A DNA stretch of 64,000 nt from the NCBI RefSeq assembly GCF_038396755.1, contig NZ_CP149822.1, positions 868,001 to 932,000 of the forward strand, read 5' to 3'. Below are positions 51,909 through 60,646 of this stretch, one piece after another; the stretch's first letter is position 1; every line of letters starts with the position of its first letter. A program made the translations under genes and the position numbers. Under the pieces are notes generated by a model, which saw only the letters and a program-made list of their open reading frames with translations, had not been told where the DNA came from and searched no databases. This stretch comes from Chitinophaga pollutisoli. Its GTDB lineage: Bacteria; Bacteroidota; Bacteroidia; Chitinophagales; Chitinophagaceae.

Positions 51909-53900
51909 ATGTTTAAACCCTGCTCCACATTGCTTCGTAACTGTCTGATCCTTCTGCTCCTCTGGCCGGCAGGCCTGATGGCGCAACACCAACTCCAGCA
52001 ATCCGTTACCGTCCGCGCGGCCAACCAGCCCGTGGATTCCGTACTGTCGCAAATCACCCGGCAATCGGGCCTGTCTTTTTCCTACGCCGGAAGGCCTTTC
52101 CGCGGCGACAGCCTCGTAAACATGAACGTGTCCCGCAAACCCATCCGCCAGGTGCTCGACCAGCTCTTCCAGGGCCGTGTCCGGTATTCGGTGGTCGACG
52201 GCCACATCATTCTCAACGCGGCCGACGGCAACCGCGAACGCTATTACACCATCAGCGGATACGTCCGCGATAAATACAACGGCCAGATGATCGTGAACGC
52301 CAGTATCTACGAGCGTACCGATCTCATGTCCGCCTTCACTAATACCGACGGTTATTTCCATCTACGGCTGAAAGACAAAGGCAAGTTGCCTTCAGTCGAA
52401 ATCACCGTCAGCAAGGAGTTTTACGTGGATACGGCGCTGTACGTCATCCCCGGACACGACCGTGAGATATCCATCGCCATCGCGCCGGCCATGCCGGTAC
52501 AGCTGCGGGAATTCACCGTGTCCGACAAAGTCGACAAAACCTGGCTGGGCACCAAGCTGCTGAGCGAAAACCTCCGCAGGCAAACCCGCAACATCGGGAA
52601 GTTCTTTGCGGAAAAGCCGGTGCAATCGTCTATTGTACCGTCGCTGGGTTCGCATGGAAAAATGGCGGGGCAGGTGACCAATAAATTTTCCCTCAACCTG
52701 GTAGGCGGTTACTCCGCCGGGCTCGACGGGGTGGAGATCGCCGGGGGCTACAATATCAATAAAAAAGACGCGCAATACGCCCAGGTAGCGGGGATTTTCA
52801 ACCTGGTAGGCGGCACGGTGCGCGGCGTGCAGGTGGCGGGTATTTTTAACCGGAATATGGAAATGGTGGAAGGCGTGCAGATCGGCGGCATCAGCAATGT
52901 GGCCGACGGCAAGCTGGTAGGCGCGCAGGTTTCAGGGATTTTCAACCGCGCCATCGACTCCGTGAAAGGCATCCAGATCGCGGGTTTGCATAACAGGACG
53001 CTGGGCGATGTGGACGGGGCGCAGATCAGCGGGCTTATCAACCACAGCGGCGGCCACCTGCTGGGGATGCAGGTAAGCGGGCTGGTAAACCGCGTGCGCG
53101 GCAACGCCCATGGCGCGCAGATTACAGGATTGATCAACTACGCTTCCGAAATGCAAGGCGTACAGGTCGCGGGGCTCGTGAACCACGCGGCGGGCACCCT
53201 GTTCATCGGCGGCAAAAATACAATGGCCCGCGAACAGGAACCATCCGGCATTGCGCCGGGGATGCAGATTTCAGGGTTCGCGAATTTTCATCGGGGCAAC
53301 GGGCACGGCCTGCAGCTCACCGGGTTCTGGAACCACGCCAGGGACACGATGCGTGGCCTGCAGCTCTCGGGATTCGGCAACAGCGCCGGTTACAACCGCG
53401 GCATACAGTTCGGGCTGGTCAACGTAGCTGATAGTTCCGACGGGATCGCCATTGGGTTGGTGACGATCGTGAAAAAGAAAGGGTATTACCGGCTTGAAGC
53501 GTTCGCCAGCGATTTTGCCCCGGCCAACATCCAGTTCAAAAGCGGGCGGAAAGGGTTTTATTCCATCCTTTCAGGCGGACTGGTGGACGGAATGCATTAT
53601 ATCGGGCTGGGTTTCGGGGGAGAGTGGGGATTGAAGGGAAGATTATCGATGAATACGGACGTATCGCAACTCAACCTGTTCGATAAAAACTGGAAATCAA
53701 TGGCCCAGGCGTGGCGCATCTCCCCTTCCCTGCGTTTCATGCTGGTGAAAGGCGTTTCCGTGTTCGGGGGGCCGTCGTTCACCTTCGCGGACGATAACAA
53801 CGTCCTTACCGACAAGCCCTGGAAAGGGTACCCCGGATTCTCTTCGGATAATGGCCGGTCGGGATGGCTGGGCTGGCAGGCGGGGATCAGCTTTTTCTAA
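51909..53900 (+). CDS. STN-domain protein with a 16-residue repeat solenoid
   Basis: A 663-residue exported protein. After the signal peptide come an STN domain (about 32-105) and a carboxypeptidase-regulatory-like domain (about 114-192; TISGYVRDKYNGQMIVNASI). Residues about 291-525 hold twelve or more consecutive units of about 16 residues with consensus hQhxGhhNxxxxxxxG. Examples are VQVAGIFNRNMEMVEG at 307-322 and AQVSGIFNRAIDSVKG at 339-354. A 34-residue unit (418-451) carries an insert. The C-terminus looks like a small barrel. The repeats resemble LA_2272-type surface repeats. A surface or outer-membrane location is likely; function is unknown. Its end overlaps the flavoprotein gene by 4 bases. 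Confidence 0.75.
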   Translation: MFKPCSTLLRNCLILLLLWPAGLMAQHQLQQSVTVRAANQPVDSVLSQITRQSGLSFSYAGRPFRGDSLVNMNVSRKPIRQVLDQLFQGRVRYSVVDGHIILNAADGNRERYYTISGYVRDKYNGQMIVNASIYERTDLMSAFTNTDGYFHLRLKDKGKLPSVEITVSKEFYVDTALYVIPGHDREISIAIAPAMPVQLREFTVSDKVDKTWLGTKLLSENLRRQTRNIGKFFAEKPVQSSIVPSLGSHGKMAGQVTNKFSLNLVGGYSAGLDGVEIAGGYNINKKDAQYAQVAGIFNLVGGTVRGVQVAGIFNRNMEMVEGVQIGGISNVADGKLVGAQVSGIFNRAIDSVKGIQIAGLHNRTLGDVDGAQISGLINHSGGHLLGMQVSGLVNRVRGNAHGAQITGLINYASEMQGVQVAGLVNHAAGTLFIGGKNTMAREQEPSGIAPGMQISGFANFHRGNGHGLQLTGFWNHARDTMRGLQLSGFGNSAGYNRGIQFGLVNVADSSDGIAIGLVTIVKKKGYYRLEAFASDFAPANIQFKSGRKGFYSILSGGLVDGMHYIGLGFGGEWGLKGRLSMNTDVSQLNLFDKNWKSMAQAWRISPSLRFMLVKGVSVFGGPSFTFADDNNVLTDKPWKGYPGFSSDNGRSGWLGWQAGISFF

Positions 53901-55141
53901 TCGCGGGAACCTTCCAGCTGCGCGGCGATCCAGCCGCTGGTCCAGGCGTGCTGGAAATTGAATCCGCCCGTGATCCCGTCCACATCCATGATTTCTCCCG
54001 CGAAGTAAAGTCCTTTCGCCAGGCGGCTCTGCATGGTGAGCGGATCTATTTCCGACAGGCGGATGCCGCCGCAGGTTACAAATTCTTCTTTAAAAGTCGT
54101 TTTCCCGGATACCGGGAATTCCATCGCCGTGAGCAGCTTGATGAGCTTGTTCTGTTCTTTGGCGGGGATCTCCGCCCAGCGGGTGCTTTCCGCAATTCCC
54201 GCTTCCGAGAGCAGGAAAAGCCACAGGCGGGAAGGCAATCCGAATGGGTTGCGGGTGCCTACCATCTGTTTCCCCAGCTCCTGCCGCCAGCCGGTCCATG
54301 CGTCGCGCAGGGCGTTTTCGTTCATATCAGGTAACCAGTTGACGATCAATGTAAATTTATAGCCTTGTTCCTGGAGCAACCTGGCGCCCCAGGCGGAAAG
54401 CCGCAGGATGGCGGGTCCGCTCATGCCCCAGTGCGTGATGAGCAGGGGGCCTTTTTCCGCCAGTTTGCTTCCGGCGATGCGGACGGCGGCTTCCGGCACG
54501 GCAACGCCCATGAGCCCCGTTACGGGATTGCCCGGCATGTTGAATGTAAAGAGCGAGGGCGCGGGGGATTCAATGCTGTGGCCGGCCACGGTCAGGTAAG
54601 CGAATTTTTCAGCGGAGGCATAGCCACCCGCCGCGATGCAGACATTCGGGGCCATGATGGAGGCACCGCCTGCGAGAGCAAGCCGCCATCGGCCGCCGGT
54701 TTGTTCCAGACCCAGCACTTCGGCATGGCGGCGGACTTGAACATTGTAGCGGTCGGCTTCGCGGAGGAGGCAGTCGATGATGGTTTGGGAATCGTCGGAA
54801 TCGGGGAACATCCTCCCGTCGGCTTCCGTTTTGAGCGTTACGCCCCTTTCCGAAAACCAGCGGATAGTGTCGGGCACGAAGAAGCGGGAAAAGGATTTCT
54901 TCAGGAAATTCCCGCCCCGCGGATACCGCTTCACCAGTTCCGAAACGCTGTCGAGCGCATGGGTAACGTTGCAGCGGCCACCGCCGGAAACTTTCACTTT
55001 GGATAATACCTTACCCGTTTTTTCCAGCAACACGATTTTTTTACCCGGATGCAGCCTGGCGGCGTTTACGGCGCAGAAAAAACCCGCGGCGCCGCCACCC
55101 GCCACCACGAGGTGCGCTTCTTCCGATTGAAAATGTTCCAT
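53897..55141 (-). CDS. HI0933-family FAD-dependent oxidoreductase
   Basis: A 414-residue flavoprotein of the HI0933/BaiN family. The dinucleotide motif VVAGGGAAGFFCAVNAARLH is followed by the family-specific SKVKVSGGGRCNVTHA. The C-terminal GGFNFQHAWTSGWIAA closes the FAD site. Substrates of most members are unknown; one characterised relative (BaiN) reduces bile-acid intermediates. The frame continues to 55258, but the start at 55141 (MEHFQSEEAHLVV) gives the standard N-terminus. Confidence 0.93.
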   Translation of the reverse strand: MEHFQSEEAHLVVAGGGAAGFFCAVNAARLHPGKKIVLLEKTGKVLSKVKVSGGGRCNVTHALDSVSELVKRYPRGGNFLKKSFSRFFVPDTIRWFSERGVTLKTEADGRMFPDSDDSQTIIDCLLREADRYNVQVRRHAEVLGLEQTGGRWRLALAGGASIMAPNVCIAAGGYASAEKFAYLTVAGHSIESPAPSLFTFNMPGNPVTGLMGVAVPEAAVRIAGSKLAEKGPLLITHWGMSGPAILRLSAWGARLLQEQGYKFTLIVNWLPDMNENALRDAWTGWRQELGKQMVGTRNPFGLPSRLWLFLLSEAGIAESTRWAEIPAKEQNKLIKLLTAMEFPVSGKTTFKEEFVTCGGIRLSEIDPLTMQSRLAKGLYFAGEIMDVDGITGGFNFQHAWTSGWIAAQLEGSRD

Positions 55142-55275
55142 GATGATCTGATTACCTGTCTGTCGCCGGCGAATTTCGCAATAAACCCGCAAAAACGAAA
55201 TGTTAAAAAAACGGACGGGCCTCCTACTAATTATTCGTAATTGTTTATCTTGGTACATTAAACGATCCGCAATCC

Positions 55276-57708
55276 ATGCAACAAACTTCCCTGAAAAAGC
55301 TCCGCAAGCTGCTGGTAGCCGCTCTTTTCGGCTTCTGCTTATGGGGCGCTTCGGGCTTTGCCAAACCCGACGACTGGACAGACAGAATCATTCAGGCTTT
55401 AGAGAAATTCACCAATAACTATCCACAGGAGAAAGTATACCTGCACCTGGATAAGGATTATTACGCCGCCGGCGAAACCATCTGGTTTTCGGGGTATGTG
55501 ACCCTGAACAACCTCCCCGCCATCGGCGCCCGCAACCTTTATGCGGAGCTCCGGGACGCGAAAGGCGCCATCGTCCAGAAGGAGCTGCTGCTCATTTACG
55601 ACGGCGGCGCGGCCGGGGAATTCACATTGCCCGAAAGCACAAAACCAGGGCTGTACCAGCTCCGCGCCTACACGGCCTGGATGCTGAACTTCGACACTAC
55701 TTTCATGTTCTTCAAGAATATCCAGGTGTTCGACCCCAAAACCGGGAAAGCCGGCGATGTGGCGGCGCCTAAGGAATATTCCGTGCAGTTCTTCCCCGAA
55801 GGCGGCGACCTGATCACCAACGTGAGCAGCGCCGTGGCGTTCAAGGCGATCGATGAAAACGGGTACCCCATCAAAGTAGCCGGCGCGGTACGCGACAGCA
55901 AGGGCAAGCAGGTGGCCCTCATCGAAACCCTGCACGACGGGATGGGTAGTTTTGAGCTGAAGCCCGAGCCCGGGGAATCCTATAAAGCCGTCATCACCAA
56001 TGCAGGCGGCACGGAGAAATCCTTCAACCTCCCCGCCGTCAAACCTTCCGGCATCGCCCTGAAAGTCTATAACCGCGGGTCGCGCATCTTCTATCTCACC
56101 GGTTTCAACGAGCTGGACGCCTCGCAGAACGAAATGCTGCTGATCGCGCAAATGCACAACCAGGTGATTTACAAAGCCGATCTGAATGTCGGGGAAGGAA
56201 AGGTAAGCGGACTCATCCCCGCCCAAAACCTGCCGTCGGGCATTATGCAGCTAACGGTATTTGACCAGAAAGGCACCCCGCTCAGCGAGCGCATCGTATA
56301 TGTCAAAGGGGTTACCGACTCGTTGGAATTCTTCCTCGACCCGCAGGAGCTGAATAAAGGCCCCCGCCAGCGCACAGAACTGGTGTTGCAGGTACCCGAC
56401 TCTATGCGGGGCCGCATCTCCGCATCCATCACGGACGCCGACCAGGTGGCCTTCGATCCCAACGCCAACAACATCGTCAGCCATACTTTCCTCACATCCG
56501 ACCTCCGGGGGTATGTGCACAATCCGTATTATTATTTCCGCGATACCAGCGCGCAAACCGCCCAGGCCCTCGATCTCGTGATGATGACCAACGGCTGGCG
56601 CCGGTTCAGCTGGCAGGAAATTTTGCAGGATAAATACCCTGCGATCAAATACCCATACGAACAGGGCGTGACCATCACCGGCAAGGCCATGACGCCCGCG
56701 CGCCAGCCATTGCAGGCAGGAAATGTGAACTTCCTCATCAAGATCCCGCGCGACAGTACGCAAAGTTTCATGTTCGCCGAAGTAAAACCCGGCGGCACCT
56801 TCTCGCTGAACAACCTCATCTTCGGAGATACGGCCTGGCTGTATGTTTCGGGGCAGCGGGATAAAGGAAACCGGGAAGTGGTCGTGGAATTCGACCGTCA
56901 CTTCTTCGACGTGTACGCTGCGGTAAAAACCCCCATCCCCCTGCTGCCCCCGCCGCCGATGGATAACCGCATCCTGAAAAATTACCTGGCAACGGTGATG
57001 GAAGGCAACAGCGTCAACCGCATGATCACCAACCGCACCATCCAGCTGAAAACCGTGGATGTAAACGCCCGCAAACCAACGGCCGAACAAACCACGGCCA
57101 GCAAATACGCCAGCGGTATGTTCAGCAGCGACAACGGTTATACCTTCGACCTCACCAACGAAGTGCCCACGCAATTCAACGTTTTCCAATACCTCCAGGC
57201 CCGCGTGCCGGGTTTGCAGATTACCGGAGATATCAATAACCCGTCTTTAAGCTGGCGCGGCGGCGCTCCCGGCGTGTTCCTCGACCAGATGCCAACCGAC
57301 ATCCAGCAGATCGCCAACATTCCCATGGCCGACGTTGCGCTGATCAAGGTATTCCGCCCCCCGTTCATGGGCGGCTTCGGTGGCGCCAACGGCGCAATCG
57401 CCGTATGGACGCGCAAAGGCGGCGATACCCGCCCGGATCCCAACGCGAAATCGCTGGAATTGCTGAAGAAAGGCGGGTACCGCATCATCAAGGAATTCTA
57501 CAGCCCGGACTACTCCGTGAAGAAGGCCCAGCACGAGCTGCCCGACAAGCGACTGACGCTGTTCTGGAGCCCCAACCTGGTGGTGGACACCATCAGCCAC
57601 ACGACCCGGATGATTTTCTATAACAACGACCAGACGAAGAACTTCCGCGTGGTGGTGGAGTCCATGGACCAATACGGCCGCGTGGGCAGGGTGGAGAAAT
57701 ATTTCTAA
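55276..57708 (+). CDS. MG2 macroglobulin-like / TonB-plug fusion protein
   Basis: An 810-residue exported protein with a signal peptide (to about residue 29). The N-terminal MG2-type domain (about 50-155; EKVYLHLDKDYYAAGETIWF) is shared with alpha-2-macroglobulins and some Bacteroidota receptors. Several beta-sandwich modules follow. The C-terminal quarter (about 595-715) is a TonB receptor plug domain (VFQYLQARVPGLQITGDINN; VFRPPFMGGFGGANGAIAVW) with no barrel after it. Such proteins may pair with a separate porin. It stands as a single gene with its own terminator. Confidence 0.85.
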   Translation: MQQTSLKKLRKLLVAALFGFCLWGASGFAKPDDWTDRIIQALEKFTNNYPQEKVYLHLDKDYYAAGETIWFSGYVTLNNLPAIGARNLYAELRDAKGAIVQKELLLIYDGGAAGEFTLPESTKPGLYQLRAYTAWMLNFDTTFMFFKNIQVFDPKTGKAGDVAAPKEYSVQFFPEGGDLITNVSSAVAFKAIDENGYPIKVAGAVRDSKGKQVALIETLHDGMGSFELKPEPGESYKAVITNAGGTEKSFNLPAVKPSGIALKVYNRGSRIFYLTGFNELDASQNEMLLIAQMHNQVIYKADLNVGEGKVSGLIPAQNLPSGIMQLTVFDQKGTPLSERIVYVKGVTDSLEFFLDPQELNKGPRQRTELVLQVPDSMRGRISASITDADQVAFDPNANNIVSHTFLTSDLRGYVHNPYYYFRDTSAQTAQALDLVMMTNGWRRFSWQEILQDKYPAIKYPYEQGVTITGKAMTPARQPLQAGNVNFLIKIPRDSTQSFMFAEVKPGGTFSLNNLIFGDTAWLYVSGQRDKGNREVVVEFDRHFFDVYAAVKTPIPLLPPPPMDNRILKNYLATVMEGNSVNRMITNRTIQLKTVDVNARKPTAEQTTASKYASGMFSSDNGYTFDLTNEVPTQFNVFQYLQARVPGLQITGDINNPSLSWRGGAPGVFLDQMPTDIQQIANIPMADVALIKVFRPPFMGGFGGANGAIAVWTRKGGDTRPDPNAKSLELLKKGGYRIIKEFYSPDYSVKKAQHELPDKRLTLFWSPNLVVDTISHTTRMIFYNNDQTKNFRVVVESMDQYGRVGRVEKYF

Positions 57709-57733
57709 TATCCGGTTCGACAATGTAATCATG

Positions 57734-57761
57734 AGCCCCTGCTACGGCGGGGGCTTTTTTT
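57734..57761 (+). terminator. Rho-independent terminator
   Basis: AGCCCC and GGGGGCT (about 57734-57755) form a stem followed by T7, 26 bases after the macroglobulin-like gene. Confidence 0.8.
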
Positions 57762-57840
57762 ATGGGGCGCGGGAAAGATATGCCGGGTTACGGTGCGGCG
57801 GGCTGCCGATGGCGGGAATGATAATGGTGGTGGCGGAAAT

Positions 57841-57865
57841 AAAAAAGCCTCCCGGGACGGGAGGC
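57841..57865 (-). terminator. Terminator of the unknown gene at 57910
   Basis: On the minus strand GCCTCCCG/CGGGAGGC (57865-57847) is followed by T6. It is 45 bases beyond the stop codon. Confidence 0.8.
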
Positions 57866-57909
57866 TTTTCTCTGTTCACGCAGAAAGGATCGCATTATGA
57901 AAAATCAGG

Positions 57910-59145
57910 TTAATCTTTCAGTTTGTTGAGATAGTAGCTCAGTTTGTACAGCAGCTCATCCTGCAGCCCGGCGCGGAGCTTGGCTTCGTCTTCGGTGATA
58001 CCGAGGCGGCGGAGGCGCTGGTAATATACATAGGAGCCGCCGATGAGTTCCAGGCATTCCTGGATTTTGGTTTTCACCTCGGCTTCCTTGGCTTTCTTTT
58101 CGAATTCCTTTTTCGACAGGATTTTGTCCACGAAGTAGAACGGGTCCTTGTCTTCGGTCCACTTCCCGTTCTCCTGGTGCTGGGGTTTATATACCTCGAG
58201 GTATACGTTATCCAGTTTCAGCGGTTCCCCGAATTCGGCTTTGATGTCGATCACGAGGGGTTTGGCGCTGGCGGGATGGGTGAGGCGTTTTTTGATGGCG
58301 TTGCTGATTTGCACGCCGAGATCACCGCTGGCCATGAGGAGCTGGTTAAGCTCGGAGAATTCGAGGCCGATGGTGATCCGGGTGTACCGGCTGCCGGACT
58401 TTTGTTTTCCGAAGAGGCTGGGTGTGGTTTTATCGTCGAACACGATGTCTTCCACCTGCACTTTGGAAATCGTTTTGTAATTGGGCTTGTACCCTTCTTC
58501 CGCGGGCGACAGGCGTTTGCGCGCGGCGGGGCGGGTGGTTTCCTGGCGGTGGCTGTGCTGGATGAAGTCGTCCACGAACCGGAGATTGTATCTCTTCAGT
58601 TTGGCATAAAGCTCATGAGTGCTGTAGCTGCTGATTTTAGACAACACGAGGAGGTCTTCCCAGCTGTTGTGCTGCTGTACGCGCTGAAGTTCGTCGAGGA
58701 TATCCTGGGCAGGCATGTTGCGGCGGTAGAGCAGTTCCCCGATGAGGAAAACGGCATAATCGTGGGTGGGGTAGCCCAGTTCCGGGAGCACGTCATACGG
58801 GCTCCGTTTTTGTTCCATCGCCTGGTTAAGCTGATCAATGTCGCTCATGACGGGTGAAAGCAAATATTTTCTGGCGGCGGTGCGCAGTTTTCTGCTGACG
58901 TAATCCAGTAACTGTTCGTTGACGTTGGTGTGGTTCACAAAATCATGCAGAATCTGTACGAATCTTTTCGACACGGGCAGGCCGAACTGGGTGAGGATGT
59001 CGCTCTCCAGATCGTGTACGGTTCCGGCGCCTTTGGAAACCGTTTCCGCTTTCGGCTGTTTGTCCAGCTTCCGGTAATTTTGATAATACTCCTGCAATTT
59101 CAATTTTAGCTGATCCATATGCATATTAAGTTGTGTTTCAGTCAT
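57910..59145 (-). CDS. Large cytoplasmic helical protein, unknown function
   Basis: A 411-residue protein with no signal peptide and no family that I recognise. The N-terminal two thirds is helical and charged (QLKLKLQEYYQNYRKLDKQP; RFVQILHDFVNHTNVNEQLL). The C-terminal third has a beta-rich stretch (SRYTRITIGLEFSELNQLLM) and ends with helices. The first candidate start is 59145 (MTETQLN); the frame stays open to 59196, which would put the start inside a leader hairpin. A promoter and an attenuator-like hairpin precede it. Confidence 0.75.
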   Translation of the reverse strand: MTETQLNMHMDQLKLKLQEYYQNYRKLDKQPKAETVSKGAGTVHDLESDILTQFGLPVSKRFVQILHDFVNHTNVNEQLLDYVSRKLRTAARKYLLSPVMSDIDQLNQAMEQKRSPYDVLPELGYPTHDYAVFLIGELLYRRNMPAQDILDELQRVQQHNSWEDLLVLSKISSYSTHELYAKLKRYNLRFVDDFIQHSHRQETTRPAARKRLSPAEEGYKPNYKTISKVQVEDIVFDDKTTPSLFGKQKSGSRYTRITIGLEFSELNQLLMASGDLGVQISNAIKKRLTHPASAKPLVIDIKAEFGEPLKLDNVYLEVYKPQHQENGKWTEDKDPFYFVDKILSKKEFEKKAKEAEVKTKIQECLELIGGSYVYYQRLRRLGITEDEAKLRAGLQDELLYKLSYYLNKLKD

Positions 59146-59169
59146 ATATATAGTAAATCCTTCACTAGT

Positions 59170-59240
59170 AAAAACAAAAAGCCCAGCACTTCGCATGCTG
59201 GGCTAGTAAGTTTTCGGGTGATTTGCGAAAGGCAAAGATA
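59170..59240 (-). promoter_or_regulatory. Promoter and attenuator-like hairpin in the leader
   Basis: On the minus strand TATCTTTG (59240-59233) is followed by AGCCCAGCA/TGCTGGGCT (9-bp perfect stem, 59204-59180) and then TTTTTGTTTT. This hairpin plus U-tract lies between promoter and start codon (59145), the arrangement of a transcription attenuator or riboregulator. No other minus-strand gene lies upstream for it to terminate. Confidence 0.5.
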
Positions 59241-59379
59241 CGCCATTTTTTGTGGAAATCCTGTGCATAACCGTTGTTGGGAAGGACATGTTTATCCGTT
59301 ATATGTTATCCGCATCGGGATCAAGCGGTTAGGTTTGGATGATGAAAAACAAAATTTGTTAAAGATTTTTGTCGGAATG

Positions 59380-59412
59380 TTTGGAAGTTAGAAGGGAAAA
59401 TTATTACCTTTG
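59380..59412 (+). promoter_or_regulatory. Promoter of tRNA-His
   Basis: TTTG (59380-59383), a 21-base spacer and TACCTTTG (59405-59412) match the Bacteroidota -33/-7 promoter. The tRNA begins 24 bases later. Confidence 0.7.
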
Positions 59413-59435
59413 CACTCCGCAAAACAAACAAACAC

Positions 59436-59511
59436 GGTGGTTGTAGCTCAGTTGGTTAGAGCATCAGATTGTGGTTCTGAGGGTCGGGGGTTCGAGACCC
59501 CTCATCCACCC
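59436..59511 (+). tRNA. tRNA-His (GTG anticodon)
   Basis: The cloverleaf is complete: D-stem GCTC/GAGC, anticodon stem TCAGA/TCTGA with loop TTGTGGT (anticodon GTG, His), and T-arm GGGGG-TTCGAGA-CCCCT. The extra 5' G (G-1) opposite a C at position 73 is the His identity element. No CCA is encoded. The acceptor stem contains one apparent U-U mismatch. Confidence 0.93.
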
Positions 59512-59516
59512 GAAAA

Positions 59517-59549
59517 AATGGTCTCCTGGAATATGGAGACCATTTTTTA
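59517..59549 (+). terminator. Terminator after tRNA-His
   Basis: ATGGTCTCC and GGAGACCAT pair, followed by T5, a few bases after the tRNA end. Confidence 0.85.
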
Positions 59550-59576
59550 TTTAGTTACTACTGGATCAAAAAGGAA

Positions 59577-60176
59577 ATGGTTATGCTGTATCTTATTCCG
59601 TTGCTGACTGCATTTACCGGCTGGTTCGTCAACCGTGCGGCCCTTTGGCTGCTGTTTCACCCGGTGAAGCCTTTGCGCCTGGGCCTCTTCACGCTACAGG
59701 GCGCGTTCCCGAAACGCCAGCCCCAGATCGCGGATGCCATCGGCAAAGCGGTGGCGCAGTTCTTTTCCTTCGACGATATCCGCACCAAACTCACCGATCC
59801 TGAGAAAATTTCGGCGCTCAAGCCGGTGGTGGAAGAACACCTCGACCATTTCCTCCGCAACAAGCTGCCGCAATCCATGCCCATGATCGCCATGTTCATC
59901 GGCGACAGCACCATTATCCAGATCAAAACTACCCTCGCCGCCGAGCTCGACCTCCTTTTCCCGAAGCTTATCGGCCAGTTCCTCGATAAAGCGGAAGCCG
60001 ACCTCAATCCCGCAGCGCTCGTATCCGCCAAAATCGCCGGTATCGCCAGCGAAAAAGTGGAAGCGGCCCTCCGTGAGAAAATGGGCGGCGCCCTCACCGC
60101 CATGAGCCTCGCAGGCGCAGGTATCGGCCTCATCATCGGCCTCTTCCAGCTCTGGATCGCCTGGTGCGCCAGGTAA
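59577..60176 (+). CDS. DUF445-family membrane protein
   Basis: A 199-residue protein with N- and C-terminal membrane segments. The opening LYLIPLLTAFTGWFVNRAAL, then WLLFHPVKPLRLGLFTLQGA, and the closing SLAGAGIGLIIGLFQLWIAW are DUF445-like. The middle is helical. The function of DUF445 is unknown, and this copy is shorter than many members. The ATG at 59577 is used; one at 59583 is possible. Confidence 0.85.
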   Translation: MVMLYLIPLLTAFTGWFVNRAALWLLFHPVKPLRLGLFTLQGAFPKRQPQIADAIGKAVAQFFSFDDIRTKLTDPEKISALKPVVEEHLDHFLRNKLPQSMPMIAMFIGDSTIIQIKTTLAAELDLLFPKLIGQFLDKAEADLNPAALVSAKIAGIASEKVEAALREKMGGALTAMSLAGAGIGLIIGLFQLWIAWCAR

Positions 60177-60310
60177 TAATTCCCGACCCGAAGACTTGCC
60201 TTTCATGCCTTCGTACACGCCGGCAGCTAGTACGAAAATTGGCCATCACCGGCAAAAAAGCGTCCCGAAAACAGGACATGGGATCAATCCAAAGTAGATC
60301 AAGGTATATA

Positions 60311-60354
60311 ACAGGTAGATTGCAGGTAGATTACAGGTAGATTGCAGGTAGATT
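60311..60354. repeat. Four tandem 11-bp repeats
   Basis: Four adjacent copies of RCAGGTAGATT start at 60311, 60322, 60333 and 60344, alternating A and G at the first position. The unit length of 11 is near one helical turn. Confidence 0.75.
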
Positions 60355-60570
60355 GCATGAAGTTTGCTACCCAACAGAATAAACCCTGTACCGCCCCTGA
60401 AAAGCTAAAAATGGGTATCGCTATATCAGAACTAGTCATCAGTACAGGCTCAGTAGGGATACCGTACTGAAACCGTACTAAAGGCAGTACTCCGGAAACC
60501 GTTTTCGGTTCCGTCATCCCATCCTTCCTGCCGACCATTTCACCAGCTTAATAACCGTTGCTCCTTAAGT

Positions 60571-60587
60571 CGTGTAAACTTTACACG
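60571..60587. promoter_or_regulatory. 17-bp palindrome before the receptor gene
   Basis: CGTGTAAA-C-TTTACACG is a perfect inverted repeat with a one-base centre. It lies 59 bases before the chosen start of the TonB receptor gene and is a candidate operator. Confidence 0.5.
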
Positions 60588-60646
60588 TCCCGTGCATGTC
60601 CCGGCAAAAAACAGCGTCTAATTTCCAGTCAGATACGACGATAATT

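Larger units (their letters stand above)
60177..60646. other. Intergenic region with repeats before the receptor gene
   Basis: This 470-base stretch contains four tandem 11-base repeats (60311-60354), an AT/GC-mixed middle with the recurring word GTACT (about 60465-60490) and a palindrome at 60571-60587. No gene or RNA is recognised, and no standard -7 box was found before the receptor gene. Confidence 0.5.

Noticed and set aside
60311..60354. Four short repeats considered as a CRISPR array
   Set aside because: The 11-base units are directly adjacent with no spacers and no cas genes are nearby.
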